Assembly: GCF_002929305.1 (NCBI RefSeq)
Contig: NZ_PJIO01000005.1
Span: 124,001 to 188,000 of the forward strand
Length of the DNA stretch: 64,000 bases
From: Arthrobacter sp. GMC3
GTDB taxonomy: Bacteria > Actinomycetota > Actinomycetes > Actinomycetales > Micrococcaceae
Direction: 5' to 3'
Part shown: piece after piece, positions 9,795 through 17,661 of the stretch
Numbering within the stretch: the first letter of the stretch is position 1
How the letters are laid out: each line of letters begins with the position of its first letter
The notes under the pieces: generated by a model
What the model saw: only the letters and a program-made list of their open reading frames with translations
Database searches by the model: none
What the model was told of the DNA's origin: nothing
Position numbers and translations under genes: made by a program

Positions 9795-9827
9795 GGCATT
9801 GCCGGGCCCGCATCAGAGTTGTGTTCG

Positions 9828-9854
9828 CGCATACGGCCAAGTCTATGTCGACTT
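9828..9854. promoter_or_regulatory. Candidate autoregulatory operator upstream of the PaaX-family gene
   Basis: CGCATAC (9828-9834) and TATGTCGACTT (9844-9854) repeat elements of the site at 8381-8409. The exact 11-base match in two intergenic regions of the same cluster is unlikely to be chance. The rest of the 9795-9945 gap shows no gene. Confidence 0.42.
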
Positions 9855-9945
9855 GATGCCGTTCGTCGGCAAAGCGGGAGGCCGGGCAAGGTTGGCGTCC
9901 CCAGCAACCGGCTTCGTGAACAGATGTCACGAAGGCCGTTCAGGA

Positions 9946-10965
9946 TTAGACCTGCCCCGGACCGCGCAGGGTCTGTGAGGGCGGGAACCCGTATTGCTGC
10001 CGATAAGCCTGGGCAAAACGCCCCAAGTGCCCAAAACCGCAGCGTTGGGCAATATCCGTCACACTGTCAGTCCGATGGTCCCCCTCACTCAACATTTGAT
10101 GGGCTCTGCGCACCCGTGCCTCACGGAGCATGTGAGACGGGGTGCTGCCAAGATCCTTGGCAAGCGCAGCCTGGAGCGTACGCACCGAAACACCCAACGC
10201 CTCGGCCAAGTCTCCGACACTAAGATCTTCTCCGCTGTGGGCCTGGAGGAGATCCTGAAAATCGGCAACCAAGGCCGAAGAATGCGACCCCTGAAGTGCG
10301 GCGTGCCCTTGTCCTTGCGCAGTGGAGACGTTGGAATTCACTGCCAAAAGCCAGCGGGCAAGGACCATCTCCTCGTGGAGCCGGCGCACATAGGGCGTAG
10401 GTGCGGCCTCCGGGGCGTTGAGCAGATCGTGATACTCGAAGACCGCGCGGATGAATAATTTCCCCTCCGGCGTAGCCACATTCATGCTGTCAGCCAACTG
10501 CAACGGCGCATCAAGCGCAGTCCCGAACAGCGTGGTGGCCGCGTTGCCCAAGACTTCCCTCGGTGCAGTAACGATCAATTGGGGTGTTCCCGCCTCCCAC
10601 ACCATGGAGAAATTTTGGTCGATGGGCGGGATGGAGGCAAGGGCCGGGGTCGAGTCGACAGTAGAGTTCGGGCTGCTCAGCCGGGCCCGGCCTGACAGTG
10701 GCACCTGAACCATAAAGAACGTTTTCAACGCATCCGGTTCTATGCGGACCGCGGCCCCGTAATCCAAGAGGTGCACCCCAAAACCTCCGCCGGTGGAGCG
10801 AAGATTCAACTTCACCGAGCCCCGAACCGAAAGCGGCCGTAATTCGTGCCGGCAGAAAAGCTCGCTCACCCGATCCTGAGCCTCACCCGGATCCCGCGTT
10901 CTAAGCGTTGGCAAACCGTCAAGCACACTGCTGGCATCAGGAGCAGCTGGCTGCTGGATCAGCAT
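9946..10965 (-). CDS. AraC-family transcriptional regulator (AraC_binding_2 type)
   Basis: A 339-residue regulator: an N-terminal sensor domain of the cupin-like AraC_binding_2 type (about residues 40-200) and a C-terminal double helix-turn-helix (from about 245: DLAEALGVSVRTLQAALAKDLG, and SVTDIAQRCGFGHLGRFAQAYRQQYG). The ATG at 10965 has AAGGAG at 7-base spacing and is preferred to an upstream start. It is divergent from the SDR-StyA1-StyA2B operon with 177 bases between the starts, so it is the likely activator. AraC regulators of this type control aromatic-degradation operons, including indole-oxidation clusters. The inducer (indole, isatin or anthranilate) is unknown. Confidence 0.88.
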   Translation of the reverse strand: MLIQQPAAPDASSVLDGLPTLRTRDPGEAQDRVSELFCRHELRPLSVRGSVKLNLRSTGGGFGVHLLDYGAAVRIEPDALKTFFMVQVPLSGRARLSSPNSTVDSTPALASIPPIDQNFSMVWEAGTPQLIVTAPREVLGNAATTLFGTALDAPLQLADSMNVATPEGKLFIRAVFEYHDLLNAPEAAPTPYVRRLHEEMVLARWLLAVNSNVSTAQGQGHAALQGSHSSALVADFQDLLQAHSGEDLSVGDLAEALGVSVRTLQAALAKDLGSTPSHMLREARVRRAHQMLSEGDHRTDSVTDIAQRCGFGHLGRFAQAYRQQYGFPPSQTLRGPGQV

Positions 10966-11030
10966 GTGAACGCTCCTTGGTGATGACCGGAAATGGGGCT
11001 TGCAGCCGTGCACCGTCGAGGCTGCGCAAA

Positions 11031-11083
11031 GTGGATGAGAGCTGCGCGATGCGGATAGTTACGCGCTGGCAGTGTGGATAGAT
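11031..11083. promoter_or_regulatory. Candidate AraC-binding direct repeats in the divergent promoter
   Basis: Three related tracts lie in the same orientation: GTGGATGAGA at 11031, GCGGATAGTT at 11051 and GTGGATAGAT at 11074, spaced 20 and 23 bases, close to two helical turns, as expected for AraC-family dimers. They lie upstream of the SDR start at 11143. Binding is inferred. Confidence 0.4.
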
Positions 11084-11142
11084 TTCTCTTCAGGTCATTC
11101 ATTATGACATGAATCACATACCGTTTTGCCGGAAGGAATCTC

Positions 11143-11940
11143 ATGAAACCACTTCAGGACCGCGTTGTCCTGCTGACAGGAGGCGCAACCAAGGTGGGCG
11201 CCGGCGTTGCCGCTTCCCTCTTGGCCTCCGGGGCCAAGGTCATCGTCGCGGACATCGATGCTGAAGGCGGTGCGGAGCTGGCGGTCCAGTACCCTGGTGT
11301 GGAATTCCATGCGCTGGACATCACCGACGACGCAGCGCTCGAATCCCTGATCGCACACATAGGCACCGCGCACGGACGGCTTGATGGCCTGGTCAACCTG
11401 GCCTGCAGCTACCTCGACGACGGGATCGGATCCGGCCGGGCCGACTGGCTGACCGCGCTGAACATCAACGTGGTCAGTGCAGTCATGCTCACCCGCTTGG
11501 CCCGCCCGCTCTTGGCGGCCTCCGGTCACGGGGCGGTGGTCAACTTTACGTCCATTTCGAGCAGTGTTTCGCAAACAGGACGCTGGCTCTACCCGGCCAG
11601 CAAGGCAACGCTTGTCCAGGTCACTCGTTCAATGGCCGCCGACCTGGCGGGCGACGGGATCCGGGTGAATTCGGTCAGCCCCGGCTGGACCTGGTCCAAG
11701 ATCATGGACACGCTCAGCGGCGGAGACCTGGCCAAGACCGACGCCGTGGCCGCACCCTTCCATTTGTTGGGCCGGGTCGGGCGTCCCGAGGAAGTGGGGC
11801 ATGTGGTGGTATTCCTGCTATCCGACCAGGCTTCCTTCGTCACAGGCGCCGATTGGGCGGTCGACGGCGGCTACTCGGCTCTTGGCCCCGAACGCAACGA
11901 ACCCGCCATCGAACTGCTGGCAGCTCCCGCAACGCACTAG
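11143..11940 (+). CDS. Short-chain dehydrogenase/reductase of the indole-type operon
   Basis: A 265-residue SDR. The cofactor loop is TGGATKVGAG near the N-terminus, the catalytic Ser lies in VNFTSISSS and the Tyr/Lys pair in YPASKAT. The usual NNAG motif is replaced by NLACSY. It is the first gene of the plus-strand operon, with AAGGA 6 bases before the ATG, followed by the StyA-like genes. In known indole-oxidation clusters an SDR oxidises indole-2,3-dihydrodiol to 3-hydroxyindolin-2-one; this enzyme is a candidate for that step or for a later oxidation toward isatin or of 2-aminobenzaldehyde (inference). Confidence 0.85.
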   Translation: MKPLQDRVVLLTGGATKVGAGVAASLLASGAKVIVADIDAEGGAELAVQYPGVEFHALDITDDAALESLIAHIGTAHGRLDGLVNLACSYLDDGIGSGRADWLTALNINVVSAVMLTRLARPLLAASGHGAVVNFTSISSSVSQTGRWLYPASKATLVQVTRSMAADLAGDGIRVNSVSPGWTWSKIMDTLSGGDLAKTDAVAAPFHLLGRVGRPEEVGHVVVFLLSDQASFVTGADWAVDGGYSALGPERNEPAIELLAAPATH

Positions 11941-11996
11941 TTTTTCTGCGCTCCCCCTCTAGCAAGAACAAGCATCAAGGTTAAGGAACAGAAACC

Positions 11997-13232
11997 ATGA
12001 ATTCACGAACCATCACCATTGTCGGTGCCGGACAGTCCGGCCTCCAGCTCGGAATCGGCCTGCTCGACGCCGGATACAGCGTCACGCTTGTTTCCAACCG
12101 AACCCCGGAGCAGATCCGTACCGGCTCCATCGCCTCCAGTCAGTGCATGTTCGATCAAGCGTTGAGCCACGAACGTGTCCTTGACCTTGACCTGTGGCCT
12201 GTTGCCCCACCAGTAGAAGGCATCTCCTTTACCGTTGCCCCACCAGAGGCGCCGGGGGTCAAGGCCATGAACTGGTCACACAGGCTCGACGCACCGGCAC
12301 AGTCCATTGATCAGCGGGTGAAATTCCCGGCCTTCATGGAGGTCTTTGAAGCCCGCGGAGGGACCCTGGTCATTGAGGAAGCCGGAGTTGAGGATCTTGA
12401 ACGGTATGCGAGCGCCAGCGACCTTGTGATTGTGGCTGCGGGCAAGGGCGAGATCGCGGGCCTCTTTGAACGCGACGCCCAACGTAGCCACTATGCGGCC
12501 CCGCAACGTGCCCTGGCCTTGAGCTATGTGAACGGGATGACACCGCGCCCGGAATATTCAGCCGTGAACTTCAACCTGATCCCCGGCGTCGGCGAGTACT
12601 TTGTTTTCCCGGCACTGACCGTGACAGGTCCCTGCGAAATCATGGTTTTTGAAGGGCTGCCTGGCTCCGACATGGACTCGTGGAAGGGCTTGAGCCCGCA
12701 GGAGCACCTGGCAAATTCCCTGCGCATCCTGAACACATATTTGCCTTGGGAGGCCGAGCGTTGCGCCGGGGTTGAACTGACCGACCCCAACGGCGTTCTG
12801 CAGGGACGCTTCCCACCTACCGTTCGGAACCCACTTGCCACCCTGCCCTCCGGTAAGACGGTATTGGGTATGGCCGACGTCGTGGTCCTCAATGATCCGA
12901 TCACGGGGCAAGGCTCCAACAATGCGGCAAAGTGTGCGGCCGCCTATCTGGCCGGCATCCTGGAACACGGCGATGGCGCCTTTGACAACGCCTTCAAGCA
13001 AGGCCTCTTTGAAAGCTACTGGCGCTACGCCCGGCACGTTGCGGACTGGACGAATGCGATGTTGGCGCCTCCAGCTCCGCACGCTATGCAAATCCTGGGT
13101 GCCGCGCAGGAAAACCCGCAGATCGCCAGACGCTTCGCCAACGGATTCAACTACCCGCCGGACTTTGCCGAGTGGTTCATGAGCCCGGAGGCCGCAACCG
13201 GTTATCTGGACTCCTTCCAAGCAGCGCGTTAA
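11997..13232 (+). CDS. styA1: StyA1-like FAD-dependent monooxygenase (group E, styrene/indole monooxygenase family)
   Basis: A 411-residue single-component oxygenase of the styrene/indole monooxygenase family, which uses FADH2 delivered by a reductase to epoxidise styrene or oxygenate indole. The FAD fold starts at GAGQSG (residues about 10-15); IRTGSIASSQCMFD and LNDPITGQGSNNAAKC are family hallmarks. A second, fused StyA follows 47 bases later. The StyA1-StyA2B pairing is known from Rhodococcus opacus and related actinobacteria, in which A1 works with the fused reductase of A2B. AAGGA precedes the ATG by 9 bases. The neighbouring isatin-type and anthranilate-type genes favour an indole substrate over styrene: there is no styrene-oxide isomerase or phenylacetaldehyde dehydrogenase here. 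Confidence 0.87.
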   Translation: MNSRTITIVGAGQSGLQLGIGLLDAGYSVTLVSNRTPEQIRTGSIASSQCMFDQALSHERVLDLDLWPVAPPVEGISFTVAPPEAPGVKAMNWSHRLDAPAQSIDQRVKFPAFMEVFEARGGTLVIEEAGVEDLERYASASDLVIVAAGKGEIAGLFERDAQRSHYAAPQRALALSYVNGMTPRPEYSAVNFNLIPGVGEYFVFPALTVTGPCEIMVFEGLPGSDMDSWKGLSPQEHLANSLRILNTYLPWEAERCAGVELTDPNGVLQGRFPPTVRNPLATLPSGKTVLGMADVVVLNDPITGQGSNNAAKCAAAYLAGILEHGDGAFDNAFKQGLFESYWRYARHVADWTNAMLAPPAPHAMQILGAAQENPQIARRFANGFNYPPDFAEWFMSPEAATGYLDSFQAAR

Positions 13233-13279
13233 CCGCTTCAATCGTTAGCATCCTCCTTCACACCCATCTGGAGCATTCA

Positions 13280-15028
13280 ATGCGTACCATCGCCATCGTC
13301 GGGGCCGGAGAATCTGGTGCCCAGCTTGCCCTCGCACTGCAACGTTCAGGGCACACCGTCACCCTATTCTCCGACCGCTCCGCCCAGCAGATTCGCAGCG
13401 GATCGATCACCTCGAGCCAATGCGTCTTTTCCTCGGCGCTTCGTGTCCAGCAGCCACTGGACATCCCCGGGGCGACCACCCAGGAACTGGGCATCACCGG
13501 ACTTCACCTGAATATCTCCGGGGGCAATATCGTCGGGGACGTGGAACGCGAAACCATCGACTGGACGGGAATGCTGGACCGCCCAGCGCTGTCGGTGGAC
13601 CAGCGGGTCAAGTCAGCGTATTGGATTGAAACCTTCATCACCCGCGGAGGCGACTTCCGCATCGAGAAACTCTCGGTGCGGCGCCTGGAGGAACTCACCA
13701 CCCTCTTTGACTTGGTGATCGTGGGTACAGGGAAAGGCGAACTGGGACAAATCTTTGCCACAGACCGCGCTAAGTCCCCGTTTGATCGGCCCCAACGGGC
13801 GGTGGCCGTCACCTACGTTTTGCCAGCCCACGCCACCGGCGAAGAAATAGACTCCGGGCACATTCGCATGAACATGGTGCCAGGGGTTGGCGAATTCTTC
13901 ACCTTCCCCGGCATCAGTACCCAAGGACCGTGCCAAATGATGGTATTTGAGGGCCTGCCCGGAGGTCCCATGGATTGCTGGGACAAGGTCGCCACACCCG
14001 AAGAGCACCTTGAAACCTCCCTGGGTATTCTGCGCGAGCACTTCCCCCATGAATACTCGCGTTTCGCCGGTTCAGTGCTCAATGATCCGGGCGCCGCATT
14101 GCGCGGGCGAATCAACCCGGTGGTCCGATCGGCCGTGGGTACGCTGCCCGGAGGCCGAATCGTCATGGGCGTGGGAGATGCAATCATGCTCAACGATTCA
14201 CTCACCGGGCAAGGATCCAATAACGCAACCCTTGCTGCTGACCACTACGCCCGCGCCATCGATGCCCGGGGTGAGGAAGAATTCGACGAGCAGTGGATGC
14301 TGCGGACCTTTGACGAATTCTGGCGGGGCTGGGGCCAGTTTTCCACAGTATGGACCAACTCCATGCTGCGTGAGCGCAAGGACTGGCAGCTGAAACTGCT
14401 GGCCAAGGCCGCGCATCACGAAGCCGTGGCAACTGCACTGGCCAATGGTTTTGACGATCCCCGCACTCTCTTCCCCTGGTGGTTTGAACCGGAGGAAGCC
14501 GAGGCGTTCTTGGACAGGGCAGTTGCCGAGGAAAGCGCGACCTTTGACCTTCGAGACTTCCGTTCCACCTTGGGGCAATTCGCCACCGGCGTTACGGTGG
14601 TAACGACCCGCACGCCGCAGGGGAACAAGGTTGGCATGACCGCCAACTCCTTCACTTCCGTCTCCATGGATCCTCCTCTGGTGCTCTGGTGCCCCAGCAA
14701 GTTTGCCCCCTCCCTGGACGACTTTGAGGCCTCCACGCACTTCGCCATCAACGTGCTCGAATCCTCCCAACACGTGCTCTCGCGTCAATTTGCCACCCCG
14801 GCAGAGGACAAGTTCGCCGGAGTGGAAACTGTGGAGGGAGTGGCGGGGCTGCCGTTGCTGCAAGGGGCCGTTGCTACCTTCCAATGCCGCACGGTAGCTA
14901 GGCACCAGGCAGGAGATCACGTGATCTACGTAGGCGAGGTTGAAAAATACACCCGAACCGAGGGAGATCCCCTGGTATTCCATGCCGGAGCCTACCATCG
15001 CACCGCTATCCACCCCGATTTCAGCTAA
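13280..15028 (+). CDS. styA2B: StyA2B-type fusion: StyA-like monooxygenase joined to a flavin reductase
   Basis: A 582-residue self-sufficient flavin monooxygenase. Residues 1 to about 415 repeat the StyA fold (GAGESG FAD motif, IRSGSITSSQCVFS, LNDSLTGQGSNNA); residues from about 425 form a flavin reductase-like domain (FRSTLGQFATGVTVVTTR, TANSFTSVSMDPPLVLWC), the type that reduces FAD with NAD(P)H. The ATG at 13280 is preceded by TGGAG at about 7 bases; the frame is open further 5' but overlaps styA1. Fusion allows channelling of reduced FAD within the protein and supply to StyA1. It shows the StyA motifs intact, so both oxygenase units look functional. Likely substrate: indole or a substituted indole (inference from context). 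Confidence 0.9.
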   Translation: MRTIAIVGAGESGAQLALALQRSGHTVTLFSDRSAQQIRSGSITSSQCVFSSALRVQQPLDIPGATTQELGITGLHLNISGGNIVGDVERETIDWTGMLDRPALSVDQRVKSAYWIETFITRGGDFRIEKLSVRRLEELTTLFDLVIVGTGKGELGQIFATDRAKSPFDRPQRAVAVTYVLPAHATGEEIDSGHIRMNMVPGVGEFFTFPGISTQGPCQMMVFEGLPGGPMDCWDKVATPEEHLETSLGILREHFPHEYSRFAGSVLNDPGAALRGRINPVVRSAVGTLPGGRIVMGVGDAIMLNDSLTGQGSNNATLAADHYARAIDARGEEEFDEQWMLRTFDEFWRGWGQFSTVWTNSMLRERKDWQLKLLAKAAHHEAVATALANGFDDPRTLFPWWFEPEEAEAFLDRAVAEESATFDLRDFRSTLGQFATGVTVVTTRTPQGNKVGMTANSFTSVSMDPPLVLWCPSKFAPSLDDFEASTHFAINVLESSQHVLSRQFATPAEDKFAGVETVEGVAGLPLLQGAVATFQCRTVARHQAGDHVIYVGEVEKYTRTEGDPLVFHAGAYHRTAIHPDFS

Positions 15029-15078
15029 GTGGTGCTCGAGCCACACCTGCCTGATCCGCCCCTTGAAGGGAGACAACC

Positions 15079-16728
15079 TTGAACACGTTCCACTCTGCCC
15101 GTACCAGTACCTCCGACTACGTGGTGATTGGATCCGGGATCAACTCACTCGTGGCAGCTGCCGAATTGGCGCGTGCAGGTGCAAGTGTGACCCTGTTGGA
15201 GGAAAGGGACCGGCTTGGCGGATTCATCGATTCGGGCGAGCTGACGGAGCCAGGGTTCATCCATGACACATTTTCCTCCTGGCACCCGCTGTTCATGGCC
15301 GGCGCGGCCTACGCCGAACTCGGGCAAGAGCTGCACCGCCACGGTTTGCGCTACCTGAATACCGAGGATGCGGGCACGCCATGGGTGTGCGGCAGCGTAG
15401 GAACAGATGCCAAGGGAAGGGTCGCTACCGTGCTCGCTCAACGGGACCCAGTGGCAACCGCCCATGCCTTTGAATACGCTGCGGACCGTGAGGCCTATGC
15501 GGTGATGCTCCATGAGTTCGGGGCCCAAGCGCCCGTCATCTTTGGCGCGATGGGCAGCGAGATGAATCTGCCAAACGTGGCAAAACTGGGGTTCAAGGCC
15601 CTGCGTATGGGCTTCACGAAGCTTCAGGGCCTGCTACGTCAGGGATTGATGAGCGGTCGAAACCTTACCCGTAGCCGCTTTGTTGGCGACGAAGTGGACC
15701 AGCTGTGGGCGCCTTGGCTCTTGCATGCCGGGCTTGGCCCCGACCAGGTCAGCGGTGGGGTGATGCTCCCGGTGATGGCGGCAAGCATGCACCAATTCGG
15801 TTTGCCCATTGTTGCGGGCGGGGCTCGCGGGTTCGTAGCCGCCTTTGAATCCCTCCTTCGAGAAAATAGCGTAACAATCCACACCGGGGTGAGAGCTGAT
15901 TCGATCCTCACGAGGGACGGCCGTGCGGCGGCAGTGATCACGGCATCCGGGACGTTCGAGGCCAGTCGCGGCATTTTGGCCTCAGTCTCGGTGCCACAGA
16001 TCTACGATGAACTGCTCGCCGGTCCCGAAATCCCACACCGGATAAGGACCCTGGCCGGCCACTACCAACCAGGCCGGGCGGCCATGCAAATCCATGTGGC
16101 ACTGGATGCTCCGGTCCCGTGGTCCGACGAACGGCTGGCCCAGACCCCGTTGATCCACCTTTCCACGGGTTCAAATTCGACGGCGATCGCCTGCGCCCAG
16201 GCAGAGTCGGGCCTGCTCCCGGCCAATCCCACCATTGTCATCGGCCAACAATGCGTGCTGGATCCTTCACGTGCACCGGCTGGCAAGGCAACACTGTGGC
16301 TTCAATTGCAGGAGCTGCCCTTTGAACCCGTCGGCGATGCGGCCCACGAGCTGGATACCAGCGGAGGCTGGAATGAAAAGCTTGTTGCCGCCTACGTCCA
16401 AAGGGTGCTATCACAGATCGAACACTACGCACCGGGCTTGCGGGAACTGGTGCTGGGAATCAAGGCCATCAGTCCCCGGGAATTGAGCGAAGTGAACCGC
16501 AATGCCGTGGGAGGAGACCCGTACGGCGGCTCGGCTGAGCTGTTCCAAAACTTGTTGTGGCGTCCGCTGCCGCAGCTCGGCAAGGGCCGTTCGCCCGTAA
16601 AGGGCCTGTGGCATATTGGTGCAGCCACGCATCCTGGGCCGGGGCTCGGCGGCGGATCCGGACATTTGACGGCCCAACAACTCATCCACCGCAGCAAAAG
16701 CCCGCTCCGCCAAAAATCCAGCACGTGA
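15079..16728 (+). CDS. FAD-dependent oxidoreductase of the phytoene-desaturase/amine-oxidase superfamily (PYROXD2-like)
   Basis: A 549-residue flavoprotein. Residues 14-45 form a Rossmann FAD fold (VVIGSGINSLVAAAELARAGASVTLLEERDR split around GSGxxS), and the C-terminus carries the second FAD-binding segment HIGAATHPGPGLGGGSGH typical of desaturase-like oxidoreductases. The TTG start at 15079 is supported by GGAG at 6-base spacing. It sits 50 bases after styA2B and 64 before the isatin-hydrolase-like gene, in one likely transcript. Its place suggests oxidation of an indoxyl, dioxindole or related intermediate to isatin, but no characterised homologue of known substrate is recognised; treat the reaction as unknown. 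Confidence 0.78.
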   Translation: MNTFHSARTSTSDYVVIGSGINSLVAAAELARAGASVTLLEERDRLGGFIDSGELTEPGFIHDTFSSWHPLFMAGAAYAELGQELHRHGLRYLNTEDAGTPWVCGSVGTDAKGRVATVLAQRDPVATAHAFEYAADREAYAVMLHEFGAQAPVIFGAMGSEMNLPNVAKLGFKALRMGFTKLQGLLRQGLMSGRNLTRSRFVGDEVDQLWAPWLLHAGLGPDQVSGGVMLPVMAASMHQFGLPIVAGGARGFVAAFESLLRENSVTIHTGVRADSILTRDGRAAAVITASGTFEASRGILASVSVPQIYDELLAGPEIPHRIRTLAGHYQPGRAAMQIHVALDAPVPWSDERLAQTPLIHLSTGSNSTAIACAQAESGLLPANPTIVIGQQCVLDPSRAPAGKATLWLQLQELPFEPVGDAAHELDTSGGWNEKLVAAYVQRVLSQIEHYAPGLRELVLGIKAISPRELSEVNRNAVGGDPYGGSAELFQNLLWRPLPQLGKGRSPVKGLWHIGAATHPGPGLGGGSGHLTAQQLIHRSKSPLRQKSST

Positions 16729-16792
16729 GCAGGTATCTTGTGGGTAACGAGAAACAGGCTAGCTTGTCACACATCACAAATAAGGAGATTCA

Positions 16793-17566
16793 ATGAGTCC
16801 TGTCCAAGCAGTCCTTGCAGCCCTGGCATCCGGAGCGGTTGAGGTCGTTGACCTGACGGCGCCCCTGTCCGCAGAAACCCCCACCCTGGTACTTCCTGAA
16901 CCCTTCTCCAACCTGATTGACTTCAGCCTTGAGGAAGTCTCCGCCTACAACGATCCGGGCCCGTATTGGAAGCACCACAACATCCATACCGGCGAACACA
17001 TTGGTACGCATATTGATGCACCCATCCATTGGATCTCAGGCCGCGAAGGCAAGGACGTTTCCCAACTGGAACCGGCACGCCTGATGGGGCCCGCCGTCGT
17101 CCTGGATTTCACGAAGGAAACAGAAGCGGATCCGGACTTTCTGGTGGACGTGGCCCACCTGCTTGCCTGGCAGGAAGAATACGGGGCTTTCCCGGCCAAC
17201 GCGTGGCTGCTCTTCCGCACCGGCTGGGACCAATACGGACACGACCAGCAAGCCTTCTTGAATCTGGACGAGAACGGATCGCACACCCCAGGCTTCACCG
17301 CAGAATGCGCACAGTGGATGGCGCAGGAACTGGAAATCTCCGGCATTGGAGTGGAGACAGTGGGGATCGACGCCGGCAATGCCGCGGCACTAAACCCGCC
17401 ATTCCCGGTCCACAACTTCCTCCTTGGCGCGGACAAATACGGCATCACCTCGTTGAAGAACCTGGCCAAACTGCCCGTTTACGGCGCCATGATCGTAGTG
17501 GCCCCCTTGCCCATCGTAGGCGGCACAGGAGCCCCGGCCCGCGTCATGGCACTGATCCAAAAGTAG
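16793..17566 (+). CDS. Cyclase-family protein, isatin hydrolase/KynB-like
   Basis: A 257-residue metal-dependent hydrolase of the cyclase family, which includes kynurenine formamidase KynB and isatin hydrolase. The metal-binding motif GEHIGTHIDAPIHW (His, Asp, His ligands) lies near residue 70, and GIGVETVGIDAGNAA and PVHNFLLGADKYGI follow toward the C-terminus. AAGGAG is 5 bases before the ATG. Known isatin hydrolases open the isatin lactam to isatinate. In this operon of indole-type oxygenases, lactam opening of isatin or dioxindole is the most natural role. Cofactor-independent oxidation of 3-hydroxyindolin-2-one by the cyclase-like protein of iif-type clusters is an alternative. Confidence 0.85.
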   Translation: MSPVQAVLAALASGAVEVVDLTAPLSAETPTLVLPEPFSNLIDFSLEEVSAYNDPGPYWKHHNIHTGEHIGTHIDAPIHWISGREGKDVSQLEPARLMGPAVVLDFTKETEADPDFLVDVAHLLAWQEEYGAFPANAWLLFRTGWDQYGHDQQAFLNLDENGSHTPGFTAECAQWMAQELEISGIGVETVGIDAGNAAALNPPFPVHNFLLGADKYGITSLKNLAKLPVYGAMIVVAPLPIVGGTGAPARVMALIQK

Positions 17567-17661
17567 CGGCGATCCGCCACGGCGGCCGGACAGAAACGGC
17601 CGGCACATCCCAGAAGAACCCCATCCCAGCCCTGACCAACCCGGCACCGAAGGAATCTTTC

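Noticed and set aside
11997..15028. Styrene degradation operon
   Set aside because: No styrene oxide isomerase or phenylacetaldehyde dehydrogenase is present; flanking genes fit indole chemistry better.
17029..17661. N-terminal extension of the ThDP enzyme
   Set aside because: The frame is open across the cyclase-family gene, but the product is Arg/Pro-rich without homology and a good ribosome site precedes the ATG at 17662.
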